A stretch of DNA of 64,000 nucleotides, taken from positions 1 to 64,000 of the forward strand of contig NZ_JBFLVD010000017.1 in NCBI RefSeq assembly GCF_040750395.1. The letters run 5' to 3'. The translations under genes and the position numbers were made by a program. This DNA is from Scandinavium sp002470465 (GTDB lineage Bacteria; Pseudomonadota; Gammaproteobacteria; Enterobacterales; Enterobacteriaceae). Positions 50,544 through 60,257 of the stretch are shown in pieces; position 1 is the stretch's first letter, and the number at the start of each line of letters is the position of its first letter. The notes beneath the pieces were generated by a model. That model ran no database searches. It saw only the letters and a list, made by a program, of their open reading frames with translations, and had not been told where the DNA came from.

Positions 50544-51248
50544 ATGAAAACTCGACTTCCTCTTATATTACTGCTGAATATTGCCGGACTGGCCCTGTTT
50601 ATGAGCTGGTATTTGCCGGTTAACCATGGATTCTGGTTCCCTGTCGATTCAGGCATTTTTCACTTCTTCAGCCAGGGGCTGGCCGACAGCCGGGCCTACG
50701 TCTGGTTCCTCGCGATAACCAATAACCGCGCCTTTGATGGCTGTTCGCTGTTGGCCATGGGCTGCCTGATGCTCAGCTTCTGGCTGAAGGCAGATAACGC
50801 GGGCCGTCGTCAGATCGTTATTATTGGCCTGGTCATGCTGCTTTCTGCAGTGATTGTGAACCAGCTTGCCCAGCATCTAATGCCGGTCAAACGCGCAAGC
50901 CCGTCGCTGTTTTTCCCGAATGTTTATCGGGTCAGCGATCTGCTGCATATTTCGACTAAGGACGCGTCAAAAGACAGCTTCCCGGGCGATCACGGGATGA
51001 TGCTGCTGATATTTGCCACCTTTATGTGGCGATATTTTGGCCATAAAGCGTTCACCATAGCCCTGATTATTTTTGTGGTTTTTGCTTTCCCGCGCGTAAT
51101 GATTGGTGCGCACTGGTTCACCGATATTGCCGTTGGATCGCTGACCGCCGTTTTGATTGGCATGCCCTGGATTCTGTTGACGCAGCTCAGCGATAAAACA
51201 ATCGCCCTGTTTGATCGTTTTCTCCCAACCGCGCGCAACAATAATTAA
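50544..51248 (+). CDS. lpxT: LpxT, lipid A 1-diphosphate synthase
   Basis: A 234-residue PAP2-family inner-membrane phosphotransferase with about six helices. The PAP2 motifs are KRASPSLFFP (C1), SFPGDHGMM (C2, with the catalytic His) and RVMIGAHWFTD (C3). It moves the distal phosphate of undecaprenyl diphosphate to the 1-position of lipid A on the periplasmic side. Close to the 237-residue E. coli protein. Confidence 0.94.
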   Translation: MKTRLPLILLLNIAGLALFMSWYLPVNHGFWFPVDSGIFHFFSQGLADSRAYVWFLAITNNRAFDGCSLLAMGCLMLSFWLKADNAGRRQIVIIGLVMLLSAVIVNQLAQHLMPVKRASPSLFFPNVYRVSDLLHISTKDASKDSFPGDHGMMLLIFATFMWRYFGHKAFTIALIIFVVFAFPRVMIGAHWFTDIAVGSLTAVLIGMPWILLTQLSDKTIALFDRFLPTARNNN

Positions 51249-51280
51249 ACAAACTTTCAACCTAAATTAATCATGGTCAT

Positions 51281-51302
51281 CAGGGATCGTTTTCGATCCC
51301 TG
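51281..51302 (+). terminator. Hairpin downstream of lpxT, possible terminator
   Basis: CAGGGATCG-TTTT-CGATCCCTG is a perfect 9-base stem 33 bases past the lpxT stop. It is followed by AGAACTTTCTG rather than a U-run, so intrinsic termination would be weak; it may be an RNA-stabilising 3' end. Confidence 0.45.
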
Positions 51303-51676
51303 AGAACTTTCTGAGGGGAAAATAACGCTTTTCGTCATTTTATCTTCATCAGAATTTGCTTAAGAATGAGATAATTGGCTAATTAGTGCGCATTTTCAGG
51401 TCTATTTCTCGCCATAGAAAAATCCTCACTTTCGCTATCACATTTTCTTATAAAAAATCCCCGAAAAGCGCTAGCCAGCCCTGTATCGATAGGGTAATCT
51501 CAATCTCGTTTTGCCATTCCAGAGATAAATTATTCAGAAAGTGAATAAATTTGTGCGGCACTGCACAATTTTAGCCTTCGGGAATTGTCTCATTGATGGC
51601 AGGTATTTAGTCTCCTCACGGTTGGCAATTTTATAACGATGTTTATCGTTAAGGACTTCAAGGGAAAACAATCAAC
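51303..51676 (+). other. Long leader region of mepS, no gene found
   Basis: The gap between lpxT and mepS contains no open frame with a credible start or family match. It is AT-rich and holds two structures: TTGTGC-GGCACT-GCACAA at 51551-51568 followed by TTTTAG, and AACGATGTTTATCGTT at about 51635-51650 just ahead of the mepS ribosome site. These could be part of a structured 5' untranslated region. Confidence 0.4.
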
Positions 51677-52246
51677 ATGGTCACATCTCAACCAATTTTG
51701 AGATATATCCTGCGGGCAATACCCGCTGTAGCAGTCGCGGTCCTGCTTTCTGCATGTAGCACGACAAACACCGCAAAGAATATGCATTCTGAGACACTTG
51801 GTGTGAGTAACGAAGATCCTTCGTCACTGCAAGCCTCTCAGGATGAATTTGAATCCATGGTGCGTAATCTCGACGTGAAATCACGCCTGATGGATCAATA
51901 CGCCAGCTGGAAAGGCGTGCGATATCGCCTCGGCGGCGATACCAAACGCGGTATCGACTGTTCCGCTTTTGTTCAGCGTACTTTCCGTGAACAGTTCGGC
52001 ATGGATTTACCCCGCTCCACCTACGAGCAGCAGGAAATGGGTAAGTCGATTAAGCGCACACAGCTGCGTACCGGTGATTTAGTGCTGTTCCGCGCTGGAT
52101 CCACGGGCCGCCACGTTGGCATCTACATCGGCAATAACCAGTTCGTGCATGCTTCCACCAGCAGCGGTGTGACCATTTCCAGCATGAATGAGCCTTACTG
52201 GAACAAGCGCTACAACGAAGCACGCCGCGTTCTGAGCCGCTCCTGA
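51677..52246 (+). CDS. mepS: MepS (Spr), murein DD-endopeptidase
   Basis: A 189-residue outer-membrane lipoprotein. The lipobox LSAC makes C27 the lipidated residue. The NlpC/P60 domain (about 65-189) has catalytic C95 (GIDCSAF), H146 (GRHVGIY) and H158 (FVHAS). It cuts DAP-D-Ala crosslinks to allow sacculus growth; in E. coli its level is set by the NlpI-Prc protease. ATG at 51677 follows AAGGGAAAAC. It ends at a strong terminator. Confidence 0.96.
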   Translation: MVTSQPILRYILRAIPAVAVAVLLSACSTTNTAKNMHSETLGVSNEDPSSLQASQDEFESMVRNLDVKSRLMDQYASWKGVRYRLGGDTKRGIDCSAFVQRTFREQFGMDLPRSTYEQQEMGKSIKRTQLRTGDLVLFRAGSTGRHVGIYIGNNQFVHASTSSGVTISSMNEPYWNKRYNEARRVLSRS

Positions 52247-52291
52247 TGCCTGTCTTGCTGTTAGTTTTCCCTTGGCCGACAGCAAGACAAT

Positions 52292-52325
52292 AAAAAAAAG
52301 CACTGCTGAGCAGTGCTTTTTTTTT
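52292..52325 (+). terminator. Rho-independent terminator of mepS
   Basis: AGCACTGC-TGA-GCAGTGCT with eight A residues before and eight T residues after is a textbook bidirectional terminator, 45-79 bases past the mepS stop. Confidence 0.95.
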
Positions 52326-52436
52326 CTTCTCCCGTCCGTGCCCGCCAGGATGGCGAAATAGACTATGCTGGTAAGATGCGCCCCGGCATCCCAAAGCATT
52401 GAATTACCTTTTTAAATATCACGGATACAGGAAGCT

Positions 52437-53999
52437 ATGTTCAAGCGCTACTTCTCGCTCGGTCGCAAGATCCTCTTCTCCAGCCTGCTGCTGGGTGCGG
52501 TCGTTGCTCTGTTAGCGGGCAGCGTACAGATGATGATATTCCACCATAAGCGCGCGCAGCAGTTCGATATCATCATTCACGATCTGCAAAAGTATCTGGA
52601 CAACTATTTTGGCGAGCTGCTGAATACCGTAGATAAACTCCAGCCTCTCACCATGAGCCGCTGCTCTGATGTCTCCTCCGAGCTCACCTCCCGCGCGGCT
52701 TTCAGCCTTAACGTTCGCGCCTTTCTGCTGGTCGAAAATGGTCACGCAAAATGCTCTTCCGCCACGGGCGAGATGAACGTGCCAATGAAACAGCTGGTGC
52801 CGCAGGTAGACGTCAGCAAAGCGCTGGATCTGACGATCCTGCCGGGGACACCAATGATGCCACAGCGCCCCGCTTTTGCCCTCTGGGTACGCAGCCCACT
52901 GCTTGAAAATCGGGGCGTATTCACCTCGATCAATGCAAGCCTGATGCCATGGATCCTTTATTCTTCCCGGCAGAATCAGTTCAGCGGCATTGCCCTGATC
53001 GCGAACGGTACCGCCATTTCTACCTATAGCCCTAAGCCACAGCCGGCCAGCCTGTTAAAAGATACGCCAATTCGCACGGCGAAAATCAACGGCTTGCCGC
53101 TAACGGTGAACGTCTACGGCAACACCTGGGCCAGCGAGAATACGCAGTTTTCTCTGCTGATGGGCGTGATGTGCGGCCTGCTGTCTGGCCTGCTCTGCTA
53201 CTACGTGCTGACGGTTCGCCTGCGCCCGGGCAAAGAAATTACCTCTGCGATTAAGCGCAATCAGTTCTACGTGGTATACCAACCCGTGGTGGAAGCTGAG
53301 AGCATGCAGATCCGCGGCGTGGAAGTGCTGATGCGCTGGAAGCATCCGACAGCCGGAGAGATCCCACCTGATGCATTTATCAACTTTGCCGAGGCCCAGC
53401 AGCTGATTGTGCCGCTGACCCGTCATCTGTTCGAGCTCATCGCCAAAGACGCACCGGCGCTGCAAAATCTGCTCCCGCCGGGGGCAAAACTCGGAATCAA
53501 TATCGCTCCTGCCCATCTGATGGCCGAGAGTTTCAAACAGGATCTGCGGGATCTCAGCAGTATGCTGCCGGCGAACTACTTCCAGCTGGTGCTGGAAATC
53601 ACCGAACGCGACATGCTCAACCAGCGCCAGGCCGTCACGCTGTTTGAATGGCTGCATCATGAAGGTTACGAAATTGCCATTGATGATTTCGGTACCGGAC
53701 ACAGCGCGCTGATTTATCTTCAGCGCTATTCCTTCGATTATCTGAAAATCGATCGCGGTTTCGTTAACGCCATCGGTACAGAAACGGTCACCTCCCCGGT
53801 GCTGGACGCCGTGCTGACGCTCGCCCGGAAAATGAGCCTCGTCACGGTAGCAGAGGGCGTAGAGACACAGGAACAGGCCAACTGGTTGCGCCAGCATGGC
53901 GTGAACTTCCTGCAGGGCTACTGGATAAGCCGCCCGCTAACGCTGGAAAAACTGGTCGAGGCCCATGGCAAGCCCGAGAATTATTTCACAACCACCTGA
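52437..53999 (+). CDS. pdeN: PdeN (Rtn), CSS-motif c-di-GMP phosphodiesterase
   Basis: A 520-residue inner-membrane enzyme. Two membrane helices (about 13-36 and 238-260) flank a periplasmic CSS domain with C76 and the C-S-S motif at 106-108, a disulfide-controlled sensor. The EAL domain (about 265-510) has E296 in an EVL variant, N355, E390, D416/D417 in IDDFGTGHS, K437 and E473, so catalytic residues are intact. It hydrolyses c-di-GMP to pGpG. Formerly named for phage lambda/N4 resistance on overexpression. Confidence 0.94.
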   Translation: MFKRYFSLGRKILFSSLLLGAVVALLAGSVQMMIFHHKRAQQFDIIIHDLQKYLDNYFGELLNTVDKLQPLTMSRCSDVSSELTSRAAFSLNVRAFLLVENGHAKCSSATGEMNVPMKQLVPQVDVSKALDLTILPGTPMMPQRPAFALWVRSPLLENRGVFTSINASLMPWILYSSRQNQFSGIALIANGTAISTYSPKPQPASLLKDTPIRTAKINGLPLTVNVYGNTWASENTQFSLLMGVMCGLLSGLLCYYVLTVRLRPGKEITSAIKRNQFYVVYQPVVEAESMQIRGVEVLMRWKHPTAGEIPPDAFINFAEAQQLIVPLTRHLFELIAKDAPALQNLLPPGAKLGINIAPAHLMAESFKQDLRDLSSMLPANYFQLVLEITERDMLNQRQAVTLFEWLHHEGYEIAIDDFGTGHSALIYLQRYSFDYLKIDRGFVNAIGTETVTSPVLDAVLTLARKMSLVTVAEGVETQEQANWLRQHGVNFLQGYWISRPLTLEKLVEAHGKPENYFTTT

Positions 54000-54065
54000 A
54001 CGTCACTTATTATTCAACAGGATGAGTGAATTGCCCGAAAATGGCCGCAGAAGGAATAACCCCCG

Positions 54066-55877
54066 GTGATTGTTGTGCGCACAGTGTTACTGATGCTCGC
54101 GCTGTTGACCCTGAACGCGCAGGCTCAGACTATCAAGGAAAGCTACGCGTTTGCCGTCATCGGTGAACCGAAGTACGCCATTAACTTCAGCCACTACGAT
54201 TACGTTAATCCCGCCGCGCCAAAAGGCGGGAGCGTCACGCTGTCAGCTCTCGGCACTTTCGATAACTTCAACCGCTATGCATTGCGCGGCAACGCTGCTG
54301 TGCGCACAGAGTCGCTGTACGACTCACTCTTCACCACATCAGATGACGAGCCCGGCAGCTACTATCCTCTGATTGCCGACATGGCGCGCTACGCAGATGA
54401 CTTTTCCTGGGCTGAAGTTACCATCAACCCACGCGCGCGCTTTCATGATGGCAGTAAAGTCACGGCGGAAGATGTCGCTTTTACCTTCAACAAATTTATG
54501 ACCGAAGGCGTGCCGCAGTTTCGCCTGATCTATAAAGGCACCACGGTTAAAGCTATCGCTCCGCTTACCGTCCGTTTTGAGCTGGCTAAACCGGGCAAGG
54601 AAGACATGCTGAGCCTGTTCACCCTGCCGGTAATGCCCGAAAAATTCTGGCGCAGCCATAAGCTTAGCGACCCGCTTTCTGCCCCACCGCTGGCGAACGG
54701 GCCCTATAAAATCACCTCCTGGCGCATGGGCCAGTACGTGGTTTATTCCCGCGTGAAGGACTACTGGGCGGCGAATCTGCCGGTCAACCGCGGGCGCTGG
54801 AACTTCGATACTCTCCGCTACGACTACTACCTCGACGATAACGTGGCATTCGAAGCCTTTAAGGCAGGTGCGTTTGATTTCCGTACCGAAGGCAGCCCGA
54901 AAAACTGGGCGACGCGTTATATCGGCAAAAACTTCAGCAACCACTACATCGTCAAAGAAGAAGAGAAAAACGACTCCGCACAGGACACACGCTGGCTGAC
55001 GTTCAACATTCAGCGCCCGGTGTTTGCCGATCGCAAAGTTCGCGAAGCCATCGGTCTGGCGTTTGATTTTGAGTGGATGAACAAAGCGCTGTTTTATGGC
55101 GCTTACAGCCGTACGAACAGCTATTTCCAGAATACGGAATACGCCGCACGCGGCTATCCCAATGCTGATGAACTGGTGCTGCTTGCCCCAATGAAAAAAG
55201 AGCTGCCGCCAGAAGTTTTCACCGCCATTTATGAACCGCCAAAATCCAACGGCAACGGCTTCGACCGTGAGAATTTACTGAAGGCGGACAAGCTGCTGAC
55301 TGACGCGGGCTGGGTGCTGAAAGGCCAGCAGCGCGTCAATGCCCAAACCGGTAAACCGCTGCAGTTCGAGCTACTCTTGCCCTCAGCCGGAAACAATCAG
55401 TGGGTAATGCCGTTTCAGCACAATTTAAAACGCCTGGGTGTGACGATGGATATTCGCCAGGTGGATATGTCGCAGGTTACCAACCGCATGCGCACCCGCG
55501 ACTACGACATGATGCCGCGCCTGTGGCGGGCGATGCCGTGGCCGAGCGGCAGCGATCTGCAAATATCCTGGGCATCGGCCTACATCAACTCATCCTATAA
55601 CGGCCCTGGCGTCAGCAGCCCGGTGATTGATAACCTGATTAGCCAAATGATCAAAGCTGAAGGCAACAAGCAAAAACTGCTGCCGCTTGGACGAGCGCTG
55701 GACCGCGTATTAACCTGGAATTACTACCAGCTGCCCATGTGGTATATGGCCTCGGATCGCATGGCTTACTGGGATAAGTTTTCTCACCCGACGGTACGTC
55801 CAGTCTATTCACTGGGCTTTGACAACTGGTGGTACGACGTGAACAAAGCGGCGAAACTGCCGGAAGCCCGGCGCTAA
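54066..55877 (+). CDS. yejA: YejA, periplasmic peptide-binding protein
   Basis: A 603-residue SBP_bac_5 solute-binding protein of the oligopeptide class. The signal peptide is about residues 1-20 (NAQA before QTIKESYAF). Family blocks are NPAAPKGG, YDSLFTTSDDEPGSYYPLIA and INPRARFHDGSKVTAEDVAFTF. It starts with GTG at 54066. In E. coli YejABEF imports microcin C and antimicrobial or formyl-peptide-like peptides. First gene of yejABEF. Confidence 0.95.
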   Translation: MIVVRTVLLMLALLTLNAQAQTIKESYAFAVIGEPKYAINFSHYDYVNPAAPKGGSVTLSALGTFDNFNRYALRGNAAVRTESLYDSLFTTSDDEPGSYYPLIADMARYADDFSWAEVTINPRARFHDGSKVTAEDVAFTFNKFMTEGVPQFRLIYKGTTVKAIAPLTVRFELAKPGKEDMLSLFTLPVMPEKFWRSHKLSDPLSAPPLANGPYKITSWRMGQYVVYSRVKDYWAANLPVNRGRWNFDTLRYDYYLDDNVAFEAFKAGAFDFRTEGSPKNWATRYIGKNFSNHYIVKEEEKNDSAQDTRWLTFNIQRPVFADRKVREAIGLAFDFEWMNKALFYGAYSRTNSYFQNTEYAARGYPNADELVLLAPMKKELPPEVFTAIYEPPKSNGNGFDRENLLKADKLLTDAGWVLKGQQRVNAQTGKPLQFELLLPSAGNNQWVMPFQHNLKRLGVTMDIRQVDMSQVTNRMRTRDYDMMPRLWRAMPWPSGSDLQISWASAYINSSYNGPGVSSPVIDNLISQMIKAEGNKQKLLPLGRALDRVLTWNYYQLPMWYMASDRMAYWDKFSHPTVRPVYSLGFDNWWYDVNKAAKLPEARR

Positions 55878-55886
55878 GGAGTAAAC

Positions 55887-56981
55887 ATGGGCGCTTACCT
55901 CATTCGCCGGCTGCTGCTGGTTATTCCCACGCTTTGGGCCATTATCACTATCAACTTTTTTATCGTCCAGATTGCCCCCGGCGGCCCGGTTGACCAGGCG
56001 ATTGCCGCCATTGAGTTCGGCGATAAGAGCAGCCTGCCTGGCAGCGGCGCCGACGGCATGGGCGCGACGCATGCCCGCACCGGCGTCAGCAACCTCAGTG
56101 AAAGTCAGTATCGCGGCGGCCGCGGGCTCGATCCGGAAGTGATCGCCGAAATCACCCACCGCTACGGATTCGACAAGCCGATGCACGAACGCTACTTCAG
56201 CATGCTCTGGAACTACGTGCGCTTCGATTTTGGCGACAGCCTGTTTCGCAGCGCCTCCGTATTGAAGCTGATCAAAGAGAGCCTGCCGGTGTCGATAACG
56301 CTCGGGCTCTGGAGCACGCTCATTATCTATCTGGTGTCGATTCCGTTAGGTATCCGCAAGGCGGTCAGCAACGGCAGCCGCTTTGACATCTGGAGCAGCG
56401 CGTTCATCATCATCGGTTACGCCATTCCCGCTTTTCTGTTCGCCATCGTCCTGATCGTGCTGTTCGCGGGCGGGAGCTACTACGATCTGTTCCCGCTGCG
56501 GGGGCTGGTCTCCGCCAATTTCGACACGCTGCCCTGGTATCAGAAAATCACCGATTACCTGTGGCACATCACTCTGCCAGTGCTGGCAACGGTAATTGGC
56601 GGCTTTGCTGCCCTGACGATGCTGACCAAAAACTCGTTCCTCGACGAAATTCGTAAGCAGTACGTCGTCACCGCGCGCGCCAAAGGGGTCAGCGAAAAGC
56701 ACATTCTCTGGCGACATATCTTTCGCAACGCCATGCTGCTGGTGATCGCCGGTTTCCCGGCCACCTTTATCAGCATGTTTTTCACCGGATCGCTGCTGAT
56801 CGAAGTCATGTTCTCTCTCAACGGCCTCGGTCTGCTCGGCTACGAAGCCACGGTATCCCGCGACTACCCGGTGATGTTCGGCACGCTGTACATCTTCACT
56901 CTGATTGGCCTGCTGCTGAACATCATCAGCGATATCAGCTATACGCTGGTCGATCCGCGCATCGATTTTGAGGGCCGCTGA
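55887..56981 (+). CDS. yejB: YejB, peptide ABC transporter permease
   Basis: A 364-residue DppB/OppB-type permease with six helices, a large periplasmic loop after helix 1 (about 35-100) and the EAA loop YVVTARAKGVSEKHILWRH. Start ATG at 55887 follows AAGGAG, 9 bases after yejA. Its TGA shares one base with the yejE ATG (TGATG). Confidence 0.95.
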   Translation: MGAYLIRRLLLVIPTLWAIITINFFIVQIAPGGPVDQAIAAIEFGDKSSLPGSGADGMGATHARTGVSNLSESQYRGGRGLDPEVIAEITHRYGFDKPMHERYFSMLWNYVRFDFGDSLFRSASVLKLIKESLPVSITLGLWSTLIIYLVSIPLGIRKAVSNGSRFDIWSSAFIIIGYAIPAFLFAIVLIVLFAGGSYYDLFPLRGLVSANFDTLPWYQKITDYLWHITLPVLATVIGGFAALTMLTKNSFLDEIRKQYVVTARAKGVSEKHILWRHIFRNAMLLVIAGFPATFISMFFTGSLLIEVMFSLNGLGLLGYEATVSRDYPVMFGTLYIFTLIGLLLNIISDISYTLVDPRIDFEGR

Positions 56982-58006
56982 TGCCACGCTTAAGCTCCGT
57001 CAATCAGGCCCGCTGGGCACGTTTTCGCCACAACCGCCGGGGCTTCTGGTCACTGGTGCTGTTCCTGATTATTTTTATTTGCAGCCTGGGATCCGAACTT
57101 ATCGCCAACGATCGGCCTTTGGTCGTGGAGTATCACGGTGAGTTCTATTTCCCGGTGCTGAAAACTTATAGCGAGAAAGAGTTCGGCGGCCAGTTTGCCA
57201 CCGCCGCAGACTACCAGGATCCGTGGCTGCAAAACCAGCTGAAGGAGCATGGCCGCGTGCTCTGGACACCCATTCGCTTTGGCGCAACGTCGATCAACTT
57301 CGCCACCGACAAGCCCTTCCCTTCCCCGCCTTCGGCACAAAACTGGCTGGGCACCGACGCCAACGGCGGCGACGTGCTGGCGCGCATTCTCTATGGCACT
57401 CGCATTTCCCTGCTATTTGGCCTGATGCTGACGCTCTGCTCCAGCGTCATGGGCGTGCTGGCGGGCGCGCTACAGGGCTACTACGGCGGCAAAATTGATC
57501 TCTGGGGCCAGCGCTTTATCGAAGTGTGGTCGGGCATGCCGACGCTGTTTCTCATTATATTGCTCTCAAGCGTCGTGCAGCCTAACTTCTGGTGGTTGCT
57601 GGCGATCACCGTGCTGTTCGGCTGGATGACGCTGGTAGGCGTGGTTCGCGCCGAGTTTCTGCGTACCCGCAACTTCGACTATATTCGCGCCGCGCAGGCG
57701 CTGGGCGTGAGCGATCGCGGCATCATCTTTCGCCACATGCTGCCGAATGCGATGGTGGCGACGCTGACGTTTCTGCCGTTTATTCTTTGCAGCTCGATAA
57801 CCACCCTCACCTCACTCGATTTCCTTGGCTTTGGCCTGCCGCTCGGTTCGCCTTCGCTCGGCGAGCTACTGCTGCAGGGGAAAAACAATTTGCAGGCGCC
57901 GTGGCTTGGGATCACGGCATTTTTATCCGTGGCGGTGCTGCTGTCGCTGCTGATCTTTATTGGTGAAGCCGTGCGCGACGCCTTCGACCCGGCTAAGGCG
58001 GTGTAA
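56981..58006 (+). CDS. yejE: YejE, peptide ABC transporter permease
   Basis: A 341-residue DppC/OppC-type permease. The N-terminal cytoplasmic tail (MPRLSSVNQARWARFRHNRR) leads to helix 1. A periplasmic segment of about 90 residues precedes the core permease with LGTDANGGDVLARILYGTR and the EAA loop YIRAAQALGVSDRGIIFRH. It overlaps yejB by one base and is followed by yejF one base after its stop. Confidence 0.95.
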   Translation: MPRLSSVNQARWARFRHNRRGFWSLVLFLIIFICSLGSELIANDRPLVVEYHGEFYFPVLKTYSEKEFGGQFATAADYQDPWLQNQLKEHGRVLWTPIRFGATSINFATDKPFPSPPSAQNWLGTDANGGDVLARILYGTRISLLFGLMLTLCSSVMGVLAGALQGYYGGKIDLWGQRFIEVWSGMPTLFLIILLSSVVQPNFWWLLAITVLFGWMTLVGVVRAEFLRTRNFDYIRAAQALGVSDRGIIFRHMLPNAMVATLTFLPFILCSSITTLTSLDFLGFGLPLGSPSLGELLLQGKNNLQAPWLGITAFLSVAVLLSLLIFIGEAVRDAFDPAKAV

Positions 58007-58007
58007 T

Positions 58008-59597
58008 ATGGCGGTTCCGTTGTTAGAGATCGATAACCTTTCCATTACCTTCACGGCGCGAGGCGAAGCCCGAACCGTGGTCAACGAGCTGTCACTGAAA
58101 ATCGACGCCGGGGAAACGCTGGCGCTGGTGGGGGAATCCGGCTCAGGCAAAAGCGTTTCGGCGCTCTCCATACTACGCCTGCTGCCGACGCCGCCGGTCA
58201 GCTATCCGACCGGTGACGTTCGTTTCCACGACCAGTCACTGCTACATGCTGACGAACGTGTCCTGCGCGGCATTCGCGGTAACCGCATCGCCATGATTTT
58301 TCAGGAGCCAATGGTCTCACTTAACCCGCTGCATACGCTGGAAAAACAGCTCTATGAAGTGCTGTCTCTTCACCGGGGAATGCGCAAAGAGGCCGCACGC
58401 GGAGAGATTTTAGGCTGTCTGGATCGTGTAGGGATCCGCAACGCCCGTCGGCGGCTCGATAACTATCCGCACCAGCTTTCCGGCGGTGAACGTCAGCGAG
58501 TGATGATTGCCATGGCGCTGCTGACGCGGCCGGAGCTGCTAATCGCCGACGAACCCACCACCGCGCTCGACGTCTCCGTCCAAGCGCAGATCCTGCAACT
58601 GCTGCGGGAGCTGCGCCAGGAGCTGAATATGGGCCTGCTGTTTATCACCCATAACCTGAGCATCGTGCGCAAGCTGGCAGACAGCATCGCCGTTATGCAA
58701 AACGGACGCTGCGTGGAGCAAGGCCAGGCCAGTGCGCTGCTCGCCGCTCCATGCCATCCTTACACCATCAAATTGCTCGACAGCGAACCCGCAGGCGCGC
58801 CCGTCCCGCTGCCGCCCGACAGCGTGCCGTTGTTGCAGGTCAACAACTTGCAGGTCGCTTTTCCTGTCCGCAAAGGGATTCTTCGCCGCGTGGTTGACGA
58901 AAATCCGGTGGTAAAAAACGTCAGCTTTACGCTGAATACCGGTGAAACGCTCGGCCTGGTCGGTGAATCGGGCTCCGGCAAAAGTACCACCGGGCTGGCG
59001 CTGCTGCGCCTGATTGCCTCAAAGGGCGACATTATCTTTGACGGACAGCCCGTTCAGGGCCGCACCCGCCAGCAAATGCTGCCGCTGCGCCACCGCATTC
59101 AGGTCGTTTTTCAGGATCCTAACTCCTCGCTCAATCCGCGTTTGAACGTATTGCAGATCGTTGAGGAAGGTTTACGCGTTCATCAAAAAACCCTGAGTGC
59201 GCAGGCCCGGGAAGCGGAAGTCATCAAGGTCATGAAGGAAGTGGGTCTCGACCCTGAGACGCGCTGGCGTTACCCGGCAGAGTTTTCCGGCGGTCAGCGC
59301 CAGCGTATCGCCATCGCACGTGCACTGATTTTAAAACCGCAGCTTATCGTGCTTGATGAGCCAACCTCATCGCTGGACAGAACCGTGCAGGCGCAGATAC
59401 TGGCGTTGCTGAAGTCGCTTCAGCAAAAACACCGACTGGCCTATATCTTCATCAGCCACGATCTTCACGTGGTACGTGCGCTCTGTCATCAGGTGATTGT
59501 GCTAAGGCAAGGGGAAGTGATTGAACAGGGAGAGTGTGAGCGCGTGTTCGCTGCACCCGCGCAGGAGTATACCCGTCAGCTGATTACCCTAAGCTGA
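58008..59597 (+). CDS. yejF: YejF, peptide ABC transporter ATPase (two fused ABC domains)
   Basis: A 529-residue protein, the same length as in E. coli. The first ABC domain has Walker A GESGSGKS (42-49), LSGGERQR and LLIADEPT; the second has GESGSGKST near 322-330, FSGGQRQR and IVLDEPTSSLD. It powers YejABE. The ATG at 58008 (MAVPLLEIDNLSI) is the family start; an open frame of 16 more codons overlaps yejE. Confidence 0.95.
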   Translation: MAVPLLEIDNLSITFTARGEARTVVNELSLKIDAGETLALVGESGSGKSVSALSILRLLPTPPVSYPTGDVRFHDQSLLHADERVLRGIRGNRIAMIFQEPMVSLNPLHTLEKQLYEVLSLHRGMRKEAARGEILGCLDRVGIRNARRRLDNYPHQLSGGERQRVMIAMALLTRPELLIADEPTTALDVSVQAQILQLLRELRQELNMGLLFITHNLSIVRKLADSIAVMQNGRCVEQGQASALLAAPCHPYTIKLLDSEPAGAPVPLPPDSVPLLQVNNLQVAFPVRKGILRRVVDENPVVKNVSFTLNTGETLGLVGESGSGKSTTGLALLRLIASKGDIIFDGQPVQGRTRQQMLPLRHRIQVVFQDPNSSLNPRLNVLQIVEEGLRVHQKTLSAQAREAEVIKVMKEVGLDPETRWRYPAEFSGGQRQRIAIARALILKPQLIVLDEPTSSLDRTVQAQILALLKSLQQKHRLAYIFISHDLHVVRALCHQVIVLRQGEVIEQGECERVFAAPAQEYTRQLITLS

Positions 59598-59600
59598 CGT

Positions 59601-59945
59601 TCAGAAAGGATTGTTGCCGGAAAACGGCTCCGCAATGGCTACGCCGAAATTTTTCAGCCGGCAGGTCGCGGCAAATTCATCCTGACAGTTAACAAACAGG
59701 CACGGCTCGCCTTCGCACTCCAGCACGGAACTTGGCACTTCGATATCCGTCAGCGCCTGGCTCAGTTTCTGCATCACAGGCCAGGCGGTATCGCCGTCCG
59801 GACTCAGTAATTTTAGCGCCACCAGACAATTATCGTCGGCGCTGCCGTTTTGCGGAATCGGTTCAACTCTTGAACCTGCAAAACCCGCAGACCAGCGATA
59901 GCTCTGCGGCAGGCGATGTACGATTGAGAGTTGCGGTGTATTCAC
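59601..59945 (-). CDS. yejG: YejG, uncharacterised conserved protein
   Basis: A 114-residue protein with the same length as E. coli YejG when the GTG at 59945 is used (QLSIVHRLPQ follows directly). GGGGA lies 8 bases upstream of this GTG, which supports it over the TTG at 59966. No signal peptide, membrane helix or recognised motif; three Cys residues are near LECEGEPCLF and TCRL. Function unknown. It converges on yejF with a 3-base gap. Confidence 0.9.
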   Translation of the reverse strand: MNTPQLSIVHRLPQSYRWSAGFAGSRVEPIPQNGSADDNCLVALKLLSPDGDTAWPVMQKLSQALTDIEVPSSVLECEGEPCLFVNCQDEFAATCRLKNFGVAIAEPFSGNNPF

Positions 59946-59999
59946 GTCTTTATTCCCCGGAAGCAAAATGCTTCACAAATATTTCACATCTATATTAAC

Positions 60000-60210
60000 A
60001 CATTGTTGACAAATCGTCCTGCATCCAGCAGTGGGCAAAGCCGTTTTTAGTGTTACTTGACTGCTCAGGAAGCAGAAAGGCGCTATATGTACCCGTTTCT
60101 GTGATCTAAAACAATCTTTTTATCTACAACAATGTGACTTTTTACACTAATTGATTTTACATAAAAGAAACAAAGTCAAGTAGTACAAAACGCTTATCGC
60201 TTGAGGTACA
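60000..60210. other. AT-rich intergenic stretch between yejG and bcr, no gene found
   Basis: The gap from 59946 to 60257 contains the presumed yejG promoter on the minus strand and, at its left end, the bcr terminator. Bases 60000-60210 are AT-rich with no credible reading frame, ribosome site or RNA hairpin I can name. Confidence 0.5.
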
Positions 60211-60214
60211 TCAA

Positions 60215-60241
60215 AAAAGGGGCGGTATTTTGCCCCTTTTT
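60215..60241 (-). terminator. Rho-independent terminator of bcr
   Basis: AAAAAGGGGC-GGTATTTT-GCCCCTTTTT forms a 10-base stem 17 bases past the bcr stop, with T-runs on both strands, so it can work in either direction. Confidence 0.88.
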
Positions 60242-60257
60242 GTTCAGCAAAAGTGAA

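Noticed and set aside
51281..51302. Hairpin after lpxT as a strong intrinsic terminator
   Set aside because: No U-run follows the stem; kept only as a low-confidence feature.
54000..54065. Separate small gene between pdeN and yejA
   Set aside because: No frame with a start and ribosome site; the stretch is simply the yejA upstream region.
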